64,000 nucleotides of DNA, taken from contig JAZGTN010000149.1 of assembly GCA_037783415.1 (NCBI GenBank), forward strand, positions 2,790,001 through 2,854,000. The letters run 5' to 3'. The notes under the pieces are model-generated. The model searched no databases. It had not been told where the DNA came from and saw only the letters and a list, made by a program, of their open reading frames with translations. Positions within the stretch are counted from its first letter, which is position 1. Each line of letters begins with the position of its first letter. The position numbers and the translations under genes are program-made. This stretch comes from Leptasterias polaris (taxonomy: Eukaryota > Echinodermata > Asteroidea > Forcipulatida > Asteriidae). Positions 1-11,008 of the stretch are shown piece by piece.

Positions 1-502
1 AAACTTTGCATGTTTTTGCAAATTTGACTGGATATTTTTTGGAGAACTTTTAGTATAGTGTTTAATATGTCTACAACTCACAAAATATACCTTCAAAAAG
101 TAGACGAAAATCATTTTCCAGGCATCTAATTTCGTTTACACCGTACGGCCTAAATGGTAGTCTACCACAATTTGTTTTTCTTTCTGTAATGTGCTATGAA
201 TTACTACACCCAACAATATCAAAGCTTTTCATGAATAAAGGATGACTACAGTTCCGTTTTGCTACATGAAGGTCTCCGAGTGTATAAGTCGTAGGAATAA
301 GCGTGCCATGAAAAGGTAAAAATAAAATATATTCCAACAACCAGCCCTTAAAAAACTGCAGCTACCGACTAACAGCCGTGTATAATTGTTTCCCAGACAA
401 CACGCAAACATCCCTTACCAGTTTTAAGCTCAATTTCATTACTCACGAAGGGCCTATTCAGTTTTTAATCTCAAAATGACACGGTCAAATATTTCCCACT
501 TC
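1..502. repeat. Dispersed repeat, copy 1 (copy 2 at 20512-21027)
   Basis: The block starting AAACTTTGCATGTTTTTGCA recurs nearly base for base at 20512-21027, with small indels. Similarity ends at about 502 and 21027, each followed by unrelated sequence. Copy 1 may continue left of the window. No coding potential and no terminal repeat were seen, so the class is unknown. Confidence 0.85.
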
Positions 503-520
503 ATACCCAAGGCTAATTAT

Positions 521-1623
521 TTAAAGGCACTGTACAGGGGCGGATCCAGGATTTTTTTAAACCGGGAGGCACAACGGCGCAACCAGGATTTTGTATTAGA
601 GGGTAAACCCAAAATGGGTGGGGTCCAGGGGCCGGCCTTACGGTCCCTGGTGGGGTCCAGGGGCGAAGCCCCGGTGAAGGTTCAGGAGGCGAAGCCCCCT
701 GAACCTCTGAGCTTTTTGCGTTTTGAGGGGTGAAAAAACAAGCCTCCATGTGCCTAAAACATAGAAATAGATACACTCTTATTGGAAATCAGATGCATAT
801 AAATCTTCTAAATTTACTGGAAACATTTCTGTAACATCGATGGTGGGTGTTTATTAGGGGCGAAGCCCTGGTGGGGGTCCGGGGGCGAAGCCCCCGTGAA
901 GCTCTGAGCTTTTGGTATTTTGAGGGGTGAAAAACCAAGCCTAAAACAGAGAAATAGATACACTCTTTTTGGAAATCAGATCTATATAAATGTTCTTAGT
1001 TTACTGGACAAATTTCTGTAACATTGATGGTGGGGTCCAGGGGTGAGGCCCCGGTGGGGGTACAGGGGGGCGAAGCCCCCGGAAGCTCTGAGCTTTTGGC
1101 ATTTTGAAGGGTAAAAAATCAAGCCACTTAAGCTCTTCTGATCCATACCAATCTTCTAATTTTACTCAAAGAAACTGTTAATCCCACAAATATCGCGTTT
1201 GGATCTGGTCGCTGCAATATCTGGTTTCATGCATATTTATTCAACAAATATAGTTCAAGCTAAATTAGTGTATAGTCTTGAATGCCAGAACGACATGAAA
1301 TATACTTTATCCAGATCAAATTGGCACGTCAGGTTTCAAACGTTTATGTTATCGTGCAAATCTAAGCAATTACAAGTGACATATCATGAAAGATTCATTT
1401 TGGCAGAAAGAAACAAATTTGATAGGCATAGGATGAAAAAGAAATCCATCCTGCTGCTTGGGAAAAAGACACGACACACACTTGTGGCTAATTTGTAAGC
1501 AGGCTGATAGTAAAAAATAAATAATAAAAGAACATTTTACCCGGGGGGCACGGGCCCCCTGCCCCCCCCCCCCCTGGATCCGCGCCTGCTGTACACGTTT
1601 GGTAATTACTCAAAATATATATA
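521..1623. mobile_element. Fragment of a TTAA-flanked MITE split by a hAT-like insertion
   Basis: TTAAAGGCACTGTA at 521-534 continues at 1589 as CTGTACACGTTTGGTAATTA. Together they read like the end of the abundant TTAAAGGCACTG-type MITEs that I recall from deuterostome genomes. The other end is absent: the sequence passes into a Penelope-like element at about 1624. Confidence 0.55.
535..1588 (+). mobile_element. hAT-like MITE with internal tandem repeats
   Basis: The termini are CAGGGGCGGATCCAGG at 535 and CCTGGATCCGCGCCTG ending at 1588, which is an inverted repeat. CTGTA occurs on both sides (530-534 and 1589-1593), as expected for a 5 bp target duplication. The interior holds about three degenerate units of roughly 180 bp, each with GGGGCGAAGCCCC palindromes and a GAAATAGATACACTC segment. 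No transposase is seen. An inverted relative lies at 23680-24215. Confidence 0.7.
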
Positions 1624-1624
1624 T

Positions 1625-2579
1625 TTGTACACCAACATCCCCCAAGATGAAGGGATTGCTGCCTGCTCCTCAGCCCTGTTTAAGAGTGGTCACGTGTCAC
1701 CGCCCATTTCTGACATTGTATCCCTCATGCAACATGTTCTAACAAAAAACAACTTTTCGTTCTTGGGTAAGAATTTCGTACAGGTATATGTCACTGCAAT
1801 GGGTACACGTATGACACCTTCAATGGCCTGCTTTTTCATGAGTCAACTTGAACAGTGCATGTTGACGTCGGCCCCTTGCCGTCCCTGAGTCTGGTGGTGC
1901 TATATCGATGACATCTTTTTCACCTGGACTAGTGATGAAGCAATCCTCATAGCATTCATTAACCACATTAATTCCTTCCACAGGACCATCAAATTCACGA
2001 ATGAATACTCGACCAAGGACACCCACTTTCTGGATGTCAAAGTAAGGGATGACGGCTTAACCACAGATTTCTTTGTTAAACCCACAAATAAACATCAATA
2101 CCTCCACTCAACCAGCTGTCACCCCCGACACTGCAAAACCAGCATAGCCTACAGTCAGGCCCTCAGACTCCGTCGAATCTGTTCTAATGATTCTGATTTT
2201 TTCCACCACTCACAGGAACTTAAGAAACACCTTGTTTCCAGGGGTCATAGCTCCCTAGCAGTCCATCGAGCGATTCAGAAAGTCAAGGCTCGTTCTAGGG
2301 AGTCTGTACTCTCCAAAGGACCCAGGCAACAACGGAGTTCCAAATGGAAAGTTCCTTTTGTTGTTACTTTAAAGATCAGATATAAATAAATAAATACAAA
2401 CTTTCCACCCCTCACTTCCTCCCATTCGTAAAATAACCGGTTCTAACCATCATATTCTTCACACATCAGATCGGCTTCAACGTGCTGTACAGGAAGAACC
2501 CATAGTTGCCTACCGACGCCCACCAAGTCTCAGGGATCTCAGCGTCCGGGCAGAAGCATGGTTGCGTGCTTTCAGTTAA
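1625..2579 (+). pseudogene. Penelope-like element reverse transcriptase, decayed
   Basis: The translation begins abruptly at YTNIP, the RT motif of Penelope-like elements. It continues through GTRMTPSMACFFM (motif B) and WWCYIDDIFF (the YxDD catalytic motif), then FLDVKV and the Penelope-type stretch ending YSQALRLRRIC. One in-frame TGA at 1886-1888 interrupts it just before WWCYIDD. A short AT-rich change (about 2366-2420, including TAAATAAATAAATA) shifts the frame by one. The C-terminal part then resumes (RLQRAVQEEPIVAYRR) and stops at 2577-2579. The N-terminal RT half is missing and no GIY-YIG endonuclease domain was found downstream. It is a 5'-truncated dead copy. Confidence 0.85.
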
Positions 2580-3441
2580 ATGTACTTTGCATCATAAAGG
2601 AACGATTCAAATTCACAATAGTTGTTAGGAACCTGCGTTGACAACAGTCACGAACAGGTGTATTAAGTTTAAGTATAGCAAGAGAGAGGAAGAAAATGTG
2701 ATGAGATGATTTTCGAATCAAGTTTGAGTAGATGTTGCGAGAAGTGATCGTGCCTCTGTAATACTGTCACCGGGCATAGCGACTTACAGCTACATTGTAT
2801 ATAGTAGACAGAATGAAGGCAGCGACTTTATTGAAGACAATATATTTGTCTAGCATTATTTGAGATGATTTTCGAATCAAGTTTAAGATGATGGTGTGAG
2901 AATTAAGAGATCGTGTCTCTGTAATATTATTGTCACCAGGCATAGCGATACAGCTATTGAAGAAATAATTAAGGCAGCGAATTTATTGAAGACAATGTAA
3001 TTAATTGTCTATTGTGTGAGAATATCTTCAGGGCCAGTGTTGCCACTAGATTGAGACACACCACAATATAACAACCATGGTTCAGAGCTAAGGGCTATTC
3101 CTAAGCCAAGGTCCTATCCGGACACTTACTGAGAAACTTCTAGAGACGAGGCCCATTCGATCAAGAACGGAATTGATTGTGAGGCTCTGTAGGCCAACAG
3201 CATAGCCGATGTTGCCAACCGTCCAGAAGCACCATCCGAGACCCGGTGAAATTTAAGAACAATCTTGTATATATATATAGTAATGGTGATGTCTTAAAAA
3301 TATGCTTGATCATTAGCCACTGAAGTCTGGAATTATCAATTATCGTGATTATACATGAAATTGTTACGACTTTAAATTAATGGTTCAATGAATTGAATAT
3401 AAAGAAAGTTTGTGAATAATTATAAACGCGCTGCGAGTTAT
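2580..3441. repeat. Non-coding repeat with a 160 bp direct duplication
   Basis: A segment starting GAGATGATTTTCGAATCAAG occurs at about 2703 and again at about 2861. Both copies continue through similar sequence ending TTATTGAAGACAATRTA. The remainder, to the TTAA at 3442, has no recognisable gene. It could be Penelope 3' sequence or a solo LTR; neither is proven. Confidence 0.5.
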
Positions 3442-4419
3442 TTAAAGGCACCTGGCAGTGGTATTTTTTCAAAATAAAGCTTTTGTCATTAATAATATAC
3501 ATTTTTATGAGTGAAATGTGAATAAACAATTTACTAAGGTTAAAAAATTGTATTTTTCTTTTAATTAAAAATTAAAAAAATAGGCCCCCCTTTACATGGC
3601 GCTGTTCGTGACGTCAATCGAGGCAGGAGAAAATGTGTAGTCTAGCCCCGTACATTACGTCTGGGTACCTGATCAGTATGATGCGTTTTCGTATTCGGAC
3701 GTCACCACCCAATGCAATTCTAGGACAGTGTACAGTCGACTAATACGAGACGCCAGTTTATACGAGGTTTTTTACCGGTCCCGAACTGTCCCATGCGCGT
3801 TTCTATGTCTTAAAAACGGAAGATACGAGCATGATCATAACGAGAACACAGATAATACGAGGTATTGTTTTTCCACCAGAAACATTTCGCTGGTAACCTA
3901 AGCTTCACTGCAACTTCCCTTGCACACTACTACCAACGAAAAAATCCCCGGGCTATTCAAGTGTTCGCTGCATAGCGCTGAAAACGACGTCGGACCGGAC
4001 CACTTTGCCCTCGTTAGCCTAACTTTCGATGCCCGTAACTGCCTATATTTGGGATCTGCGGGAAAAAAATGCTGGCTGACCCCATCTTTAGTCGTTTTGC
4101 TGCATCCAGCAGCAATTTTCGCTGGAAAAATGCAAAAAAAAAAACCCTTTTGGATAACCAAACGAAACGTACAATCTCACTACTTGCACGTGTATATACA
4201 ACGTAAATGCAGGCAAGTTCGAGTGGGGTCGATGTTCAATCGAGGCGAAGTCTTCCTCGATTGACGTCACAAAAAGAGATGGGCGGAGTCGCCCCCTAAC
4301 AACTTTATCTATTTTTTTAACATATAAATACTGACAAACAATTACTCAAAAAATTGTTTTATTGTTAATATACATATACTCTTATATAAAAAAAAAAATC
4401 TATTTCCAGGTGACTTTAA
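3442..4419. mobile_element. TTAA-flanked, Kolobok-like element, copy A
   Basis: It begins TTAAAGGCACCTGGCAGTGG and ends CCAGGTGACTTTAA, so the termini are inverted repeats inside a TTAA duplication. A second copy (28112-29086) is about 95 percent similar by eye. GTGACGTCAATCGAGG near 3608 is repeated in inverted form as CCTCGATTGACGTCAC near 4252, a subterminal pair. The minus strand carries a THAP-like remnant. TTAA targets plus a THAP domain are the known combination of the Kolobok superfamily. Confidence 0.75.
3898..4161 (-). pseudogene. THAP-type zinc finger remnant inside TTAA element A
   Basis: The 87-residue reading frame has AAGCSKTTKDGVSQHFFP, then LTRAKW, then SALCSEHL. From the Cys of AAGC to the Cys of ALCSEH there are 39 residues, followed by two and a His. 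That fits the THAP pattern C-x2-4-C-x35-50-C-x2-H for its last three ligands. The first Cys is not in its normal place; the nearest is 10 residues upstream, beside an A-rich run. THAP domains bind DNA at transposon ends. Without a transposase this is a remnant or a captured fragment. Copy B has the same frame at 28566-28835. Confidence 0.6.
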
Positions 4420-4529
4420 TAATTGAATGTAAATATAATGTGCACTGAGGAAGTTTGTAAATAAGAATACTGTGAAATCTATTGAATGTCCGTATTATTT
4501 CCTTTTGTTGTTACTTTAAGCAGTGGATA

Positions 4530-6389
4530 TTAAAGGGACACACCGGTTACCTGTTTACGTAATTTAGTCATGTAGAATCAAAGACAATTATTTCTAGATG
4601 GTTTTAAAAAAAAATTATTCAAAAATATAACGTAATTAACGAGAAATGACCGAAACAAACAAAAGCGGTCAAAGGTCACCGTATACGCTTTACCAGCCGT
4701 TGCAAGTGTCAAATTTACGGAATACATGTTGTGCAATATTGCGAGTAGACTGGTGCTCTGTTTATGTATGTGTAGACGACAAGGCACTGTGGATCCAGTC
4801 CAAGTTATCCATCTGAAAGTGTGTAAAACAACGGACACGGAAACTAGTCAACTCGCCCCCCAGCAGACTCGCCAATTACAAAGTCACCAACTACAAAGTC
4901 GCCCCCTCACATACAAACTCGTCCCCTCTCAAAGTCGCCCCTCACAAAGGAATGTAACAAATTGGTGTGATTGTGGACTCCAGTTCAGGGGGAACGAAAG
5001 CTATCTTGAGGGAACAAAAGCTTTCTTGAGGGATCTGGGGGAACAAAATCTCATTGCGAGAGAACGAAAGCATATTTTGGGTGAACAAAAGTATATTTCG
5101 GGCAAAAAATTCAAAGTCGTATTTTGAGGAATCGAAAGCTTTTTTTTTTAGGGTACGAAATCTCCTTTCGAGGGAAAGAAAGCATATTTTAGGGAAGGAA
5201 AGTATATTTCTTGCTAACAAAATCATATTTCGAGGAAACGAATGCGTATCTTCAGGAAACGAATGCGTATCTTCAGGGAACGAAAGCGTATTTCTTGGGA
5301 ACTTAATTGTAGTTCGGGGGAAAGAAAGCGTGTTCAAGGGAACGAGAACCTATTTTCTAGAAATGATCTATTTCGTTACCTAGAAAAACACACTGCGTTC
5401 ACAAAATGAAAAATAATATTTTGTGACACAAAATTATATTTTCATAGAATTTAATAATATTTTGAGGAAACGAAATGATTTTGTTGTAATTTTATGTGTC
5501 GAGAATGCAATAAAAATTTCGATTGAGATTTTTTTTTCCACCTTTTGATTTTTAATTTCTTTTTCGTCCCGTCAGGGGCTCCGTTTTTTTTTTGGGGGGG
5601 GCTCATTTTTTGGAATTGTTTGTCACAAATTTTGTTTAAACTAATTGTACCGTCAATATAAAAGTGGTTTTGCTATGTATTGACATAAATCTTATTCAAT
5701 TACCAAGAAATTCGGTACAAATCGGGTCAGGGAACGTACACAGAACATTGAAAAGTTGAAATTTTCAAACAACGGATGCGATTAGCGAGGTGTACCGACT
5801 AGCAAACCCGCAATAACAACGTAGTTGGTGGTCTGGCTCCCCACCTCTCCCACATGTTCGTGAGCTTCCAGGTAGGGCCTACAGCTATCTCCTGGCTAGT
5901 GGGTTTACTTCGCGCATAGCACGGCCGAGATACTCTGCTCGCAAGAGACACGACTGCCCCTGTGTTACGTGTGTAGTCCCCACGCTGTGCACTGTAAGAC
6001 TCGCTACCGTTGCTCGGTCTCTCTGAAATAACAACTTACGTTCGACTTTTTTGTATTATTTACAACTTGTATCCATAATTTGAATAAGTATTTTTGTGTG
6101 TCAAATACTCCTGAATTTTTGTTAAAAAACAGAGTTGAATTCGGTGCAGTAATTATTTTTTATACGGCTGGAAGTAAAACTAACTCCGAAGATCACGAGG
6201 GTTATCCGAACCAAAAAAGTGGTTCGGATAACCCATGTGACCTTCGTTTTTTGAAAAATGCTCAAAAACGACCAAAATTGATGGTTTATTTTAGGAACCG
6301 TTCTTCTCCATTCCTGGTAGACCTTTGGAGTCACGTTTCAGTCTATTTTGTAGCCAAAATAGCCCAACGAAGCCGGTGTGTCCCTTTAA
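4530..6389. mobile_element. TTAA-flanked non-autonomous element carrying a motif array
   Basis: The left end is TTAAAGGGACACACCGGTT at 4530 and the right end is AGCCGGTGTGTCCCTTTAA ending at 6389. These are inverted repeats with one mismatch, and TTAA lies on both sides. The interior holds the 20-21 bp array at 4990-5360. A hairpin near 6199-6234 (GGTTATCCGAACC and its inverse) sits just before the start of the tandemly duplicated gene cassette. Only the last 150 bp of this element are present in cassette copies 2 and 3. No transposase was seen. Confidence 0.75.
4990..5360 (+). repeat. Degenerate 20-21 bp tandem array
   Basis: About 16 units close to GGGAACGAAAGCGTATTTCG follow each other at 20-21 bp steps (for example near 4992, 5061, 5173, 5235, 5256, 5278, 5318 and 5339). 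Two adjacent units near 5235 and 5256 are nearly identical; others differ at up to half their positions. Because 21 is a multiple of three, both strands stay open by chance. Confidence 0.8.
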
Positions 6390-6597
6390 GAGACACTAAA
6401 CAGTTCGGGATATTAGGCAACGCTTTTCAGAAACATCTGAGAAATATCCCGACACAGAGGAAGGAAAGTGACCGATTAAATGAGCAATTCAATATTAGTA
6501 TTTGTGATATGATGTGATGTTTTCAGTGTACGACTTCTTCTGATAGCGCCCTCTTTTGAATCATCCTCTTTCAGCCAATGTTAATTTCACATAGTGG

Positions 6598-6960
6598 GGG
6601 ACCGAATTCAAATGCTGATTTCAAATCCAGCTCTAGTAAGTTTGTCTGTGTTCAACCCAGAATTAGTTAAAATTCACCAAATCGGTTTCCCAAATGGTTT
6701 GAAATGAAAAGTTGCATCTCCTATCGTGATCCCTCTGCTGCCGCGTCCCAGGTTGTGTCGTAAACTATAGGGTGAGATCCCTGTGGTTATACGTCAGTTA
6801 CAAGCTGAGGTGAACAAATATTTTGACAAAAATTAATAGGGTGACCGCCAACATTAGGGCTATAGATGGCCCAGGTTAGAGCGCTGGCATGTTAGTCTGG
6901 AGGCCGATCGCACATTCAAATCCCGCTCTAGTAACTTTTTCTTTGTTCAACCAAAAATCT
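6598..6960 (+). mobile_element. tRNA-derived SINE fragments (repeated at about 10327-10690)
   Basis: 6851-6935 reads like a tRNA head: A-box-like GGCCCAGGTTAGAGCGCTGG and B-box-like CATTCAAATCCCG, followed by TTGTTCAACC. A second 3' piece at 6620-6710 has TTCAACCCAGAATTAGTTAA. Both match the SINE at 19190-19410. The cassette duplication copied them to 10327-10690; copy 3 keeps only the first piece. Confidence 0.6.
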
Positions 6961-7013
6961 TTCCATTTACATTAATCTTCCACTCCTCTCTTATGTATTC
7001 GTTTTCAAAACAG

Positions 7014-7133
7014 AAATCAACAACTGCATTGGAAACCCGTGTCAGAACCATGGGATTTGCACAGATGGAACAGTTCCAGAGGAATTTTCTTGTCAGTGTG
7101 CTGCAGGCTTTACAGGTTTAACATGTGCTTCAA
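7014..7133 (+). CDS. EGF exon A of the EGF/HYR/FZ gene, cassette copy 1
   Basis: This is a 120 nt exon between CAG (7011-7013) and the donor GTAGGT. The translation is an EGF module, INNCIGNPCQNHGICTDG then CQCAAGFTGLTC, with six cysteines. It starts and ends in phase 1, so it can be skipped or duplicated without changing the frame. EGF modules of this kind are extracellular and usually mediate binding or spacing. The gene continues through EGF exon B, an HYR exon and a Frizzled-like exon (15793). Its 5' part lies outside the window or is unrecognised, and no start codon or signal peptide was found. The whole-gene name cannot be given: many deuterostome receptors and matrix proteins combine EGF and HYR modules. 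Confidence 0.8.
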
Positions 7134-7281
7134 GTAGGTTTTATGCGTTTTTATTCATTTAATTTTCCCTTGTCGAATTGTTGTTTACTTTTTTTTACTT
7201 TAAATGTATAAACAATTGTTATAACATGTATTGGGGTGTAACGTTAACTTTATCATATCATGTCTGTTATTGATGTTTTCT

Positions 7282-8283
7282 TTAAAGGAACACGTTGCCT
7301 TCGGATTGGGCGCTTTGGGCTATAAAAAGCGTTTGATGTGAAATGAACATGGTTGGAAAGATATTTTAAAAGTAGAATATAATGATCCGCACAAACACTC
7401 CTCAAAATTGTGTGGTTTTCCTTTTGTTCGTGAACTAACACGGTCTGCCATTTATGGGAGTCAAGATTTTGACTCCCATAAATGGCCGACATGTTCCCAC
7501 TAGTCTTATCTCCAGTCGCAGTACGTGCTCACAATCACATGCTAAACTATTATTTTGCTGATCAGAGTGCTGCTGTGGTGTGCCGTGTTTAAGTTCTTTC
7601 CTCCTGTCCACAATAAACATATGGTATAAACAACACTGTTCGTTTCTCTCGGTTAGTCCCATGTAAATTTTTTACCCTGATTGACGAGGTTTCTTCTTTT
7701 GGACGCGTCTTCAATCTGTTGTTTTTTTTATTTTTTGTGGCGATCCATTTTGACATGTGAATGGTAGGTGTTTACATACACGCCTCGTATTCGCAGCGAA
7801 TAACCAGCCACATATTCCGAAAATATAACACATTCAACACAGGGAGGTGAACAGCAGATGAGCCTTTTACTCACACCTCCCTGTACTGCATGTGTTCCAT
7901 TTCGGAATACGGGGCTGTTTACAATACGCGGCTCGCAATTTCAGGCCCAATACTGTGCTAGCTTCGGCTCGGGTAGAGAATGGTATATTACCCAGTGTTC
8001 ATCTGATAGGTTTACCAGGCCACTGGCTACAGCAACAGCCTAAACTACTGGTTCATCGTGCATTTTGCCATTACATGGACGATGGTATTTACGGCTGGAA
8101 ATAAATATACGTTTCGCGGGACAGATGTCGAGGGGTCAGAGGGCGATGTTGTTTTTTTAAATCACCATTCACTAATTATTAAACATTAAAGGTGTTTTAT
8201 TGCATGACCAACTCTTAATAAGGATAAGGAACACCTCCAAACAGTAAAAATTCATGAGATTTGAAGGCAACGTGTCCCTTTAA
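7282..8283. mobile_element. TTAA-flanked MITE-like element, 1.0 kb (intron of cassette copy 1)
   Basis: The ends are TTAAAGGAACACGTTGCCTT and AAGGCAACGTGTCCCTTTAA, a 20 bp inverted repeat with one mismatch, including TTAA. It contains a hairpin at about 7448-7485 (17 bp perfect arms around GATT, with GGGAGTCAA in the left arm). A second inverted pair flanks about 7842-7886 (ACAGGGAGGTG and its inverse). No coding frame of interest was seen. An identical-class copy lies in cassette 2 at 11009-12010 because it was duplicated with the gene. Confidence 0.8.
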
Positions 8284-8975
8284 GTTGTTTTTGTATGCTT
8301 GAACACTTTATTTTATTCCTAACAAATATGCCAACAAATTGGATCGAAAGCTAAAACCGTCTCCCCTATGTATATTCCTTTTTTTTAGCGTATGTGAGCT
8401 TTTTAACAGTGGTTTGTGCAAACAAATTGTGGTTTTCCATTCCATTGTATTAATGATTAAAGCCGCATGGCTGGATTTGTGCCCCCAAATTTTTTTTTAT
8501 TAGTTAAAAAACAATACAGAAACTTTTGCATGCGGCACTTAACATGCAAAGTTGTTTGTACATGCCTGAAGGATTTGAGACAGTGTCAGATCACGACAAT
8601 TAGTCATGTTTAGTTTTTCATTTTAAGTACCACTTGTCATTGGATGGGTTTTATCGAACAATACCTTCAATGAAAGCTTATAACTTTCTGAAATCTACGC
8701 ATTCAAATAGCGTTTAAAATTTTAGCCATATTTGTATGGGTGAATTCAGCCACAAACCGGACAGTGCATAAACTTAAAAAAACTAAAAAACTTAGAAAAC
8801 AAATAATAAGACTAGTCTGGCTAGAAACTTATTTGCAACGCCATGCACTTTTCTTCCAGTGTGTACCATAGGCATCTGTTCAATACTCCAATTAAAATCT
8901 CACATGATAACCGAGCATTTTGTGAAGTGGCCTTATGTTTTCATCGGGAATTTGTTTGTTTGTTTTTCTCTTCAG

Positions 8976-9092
8976 ACATTGATGAATGTGCAAGCAATCC
9001 TTGTCTAAATAACGGAGTATGCATTGACGGAGTGAACTCGGTCGTCTGCGATTGTTCCGAGACTGGTTTTGAAGGCGTTTTATGTCAAATCA
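8976..9092 (+). CDS. Calcium-binding EGF exon B, cassette copy 1
   Basis: This is a 117 nt exon, acceptor CTCTTCAG before 8976 and donor GTGAGT after 9092, phase 1 at both ends. It reads (D)[15 protein letters not shown] then [17 protein letters not shown] and the following residues are the calcium-binding EGF signature. It belongs to the same gene as exon A, 1.84 kb downstream of it. Confidence 0.85.
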
Positions 9093-9718
9093 GTGAGTGT
9101 AATTATTGGAAGATTTCGGTGACCTTAATCCTCAAATACCCTCCTCCTACGTCACTTCACATTATTAGTAATGAAAATAATACACAGTTCTTATACAGCG
9201 CTTTATTATGCCCGAATACTGTTATTTTTTCTACAAAGTATTTTGAGCTAGGCCTATATCTGAATTATAATACCCAGTTATTTACATAGCACATGCTATA
9301 GGCTGAACGTAAAGCTGATGCTGCATGGAATTGACTTGTCGAAAGATAAGAGATAATTTGGCTTTATGGTAGTTATTCTGTTCGAGAAATCAGTCTGTTG
9401 AAATATCAACCAGGAATACACAGATGGCTGGAGCTTCATTGACTTGGTCTCGTCACTGACAGTTTGATCTGTCAGTAAAATGTATGACAAAATCAACCGG
9501 CTCTTTTCAGAGCCAACACTGCTTCCAATAAGAGATTATTAGTCCGCCTCGCAAGATTGTTGTTAATGTTTGTTTTCACCAACTAAACACCTATTTTCGG
9601 GTTACCTTAAGCTGACAACCATGTTCCCTTCTTAACCCCCAAAAGGTAGATAGGAATATTACCCAATATTTTTTACAGAACAGTTTAAGTCAAAGAAAAC
9701 TAGAAAATAAATTCGCAG

Positions 9719-9969
9719 TGGATGTAACACCTCCAGTATTCAGCAACTGTCCAAGGGACATACGGCGGATAATACCATTAGGACAAACCGCTAGTTCTGT
9801 TCAGTGGACAATCCCAACTGCCTCAGACAATTCTGGGATACCCCCTACCGTGAAAAATGTGTCTGGATACCCTGGCAAACAGTTTACCATAGGAATAACC
9901 ACAGTAAACTACAGAGCAACAGATTCAGCTGGCAATGTGGGCGTATGTTTGTTCAGTATCACCATGTGA
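9719..9969 (+). pseudogene. HYR exon, cassette copy 1, cut at the duplication junction
   Basis: The acceptor is TTCGCAG at 9712-9718. The frame DVTPPVFSNCPRDIRR through TTVNYRATDSAGNVGVC is a complete hyalin repeat, an Ig-like extracellular adhesion module of about 83 residues. In the intact copy (14826-15083) the exon continues IIQEG into the donor GTAAGA. Here the sequence switches after ATCACCAT to the cassette start. That gives TGA at once and removes the donor. The exon is therefore either skipped, which keeps the frame because neighbours are all phase 1, or makes a truncated protein. Confidence 0.8.
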
Positions 9970-10740
9970 CCTTCGTTTTTTTTTAAATGCTCAAAAACTA
10001 CCAAAATTGATGGTTTATTTTAGGAACCGTTCTTCTCCATTCCTGGAAGACCTTTGGAGTCACGTTTCAGTCTATTTTGTAGCCAAAATAGCCCAACGAA
10101 GCCGGTGTGTCCCTTTAAGAGACACTAAACAGTTCGGGATATTAGGCAACGCTTTTCAGAAACATCTGATAAATATTCCGACAAAGAGGAAGGAAGTGAC
10201 CGATTAATGAGCAATTCAATATTAGTATTTGTGATATGATGTGATGTTTTCAGTGTACGACTTCTTCTGATAGCGCCCTCTTTTGAATCATCCTCTTTCA
10301 GCCAATGTTAATTTCACATAGTGGGGGACCGAATTCAAATGCTGATTTCAAATCCAGCTCTAGTAAGTTTGTCTGTGTTCAACCCAGAATTAGTTAAAAT
10401 TCACCAAATCGGTTTCCCAAATGGTTTGAAATGAAAAGTTGCATCTCCTATCGTGATCCCTCTGCTGCCGCGTCCCAGGTTGTGTCGTAAACTATAGGGT
10501 GAGATCCCTGTGGTTATACGTCAGTTACAAGCTGAGGTGAACAAATATTTTGACAAAAATTAATAGGGTGACCGCCAACATTAGGGCTATAGATGGCCCA
10601 GGTTAGAGCGCTGGCATGTTAGTCTGGAGGCCGATCGCAGATTCAAATCCCGCTCTAGTAACTTTTTCTTTGTTCAACCAAAAATCTTTCCATTTACATT
10701 AATCTTCCACTCCTCTCTTATGTATTCGTTTTCAAAACAG

Positions 10741-10860
10741 AAATCAACAACTGCATTGGAAACCCGTGTCAGAACCATGGGATTTGCACAGATGGAACAG
10801 TTCCAGAGGAATTTTCTTGTCAGTGTGCTGCAGGCTTTACAGGTTTAACATGTGCTTCAA
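10741..10860 (+). CDS. EGF exon A, cassette copy 2
   Basis: This 120 nt exon is identical in sequence to 7014-7133 as far as read, with the same acceptor (AAAACAG) and donor (GTAGGT) and phase 1 at both ends. It is the duplicate of that exon. There is no counterpart in cassette copy 3, where this part is deleted. Confidence 0.8.
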
Positions 10861-11008
10861 GTAGGTTTTATGCGTTTTTATTCATTTAATTTTCCCTTGT
10901 CGAATTGTTGTTTACTTTTTTTTACTTTAAATGTATAAACAATTGTTATAACATGTATTGGGGTGTAACGTTAACTTTATCATATCATGTCTGTTATTGA
11001 TGTTTTCT

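Noticed and set aside
1199..1498. 99-codon open frame in the hAT-like MITE
   Set aside because: No similarity to a transposase or any family and not kept in the inverted copy.
3920..4264. 114-codon plus-strand frame in TTAA element A (also in copy B)
   Set aside because: It lies antisense to the THAP-like frame; the latter has family signatures, this one has none.
4942..5383. Repetitive peptides (heptads such as RNTLSFP, EDTHSFP) open on both strands
   Set aside because: A 21 bp DNA repeat keeps any frame open; no start context, no signal peptide and no homologue.
6080..6517. 145-codon open frame
   Set aside because: It spans the end of a TTAA element and is broken in the duplicate copies.
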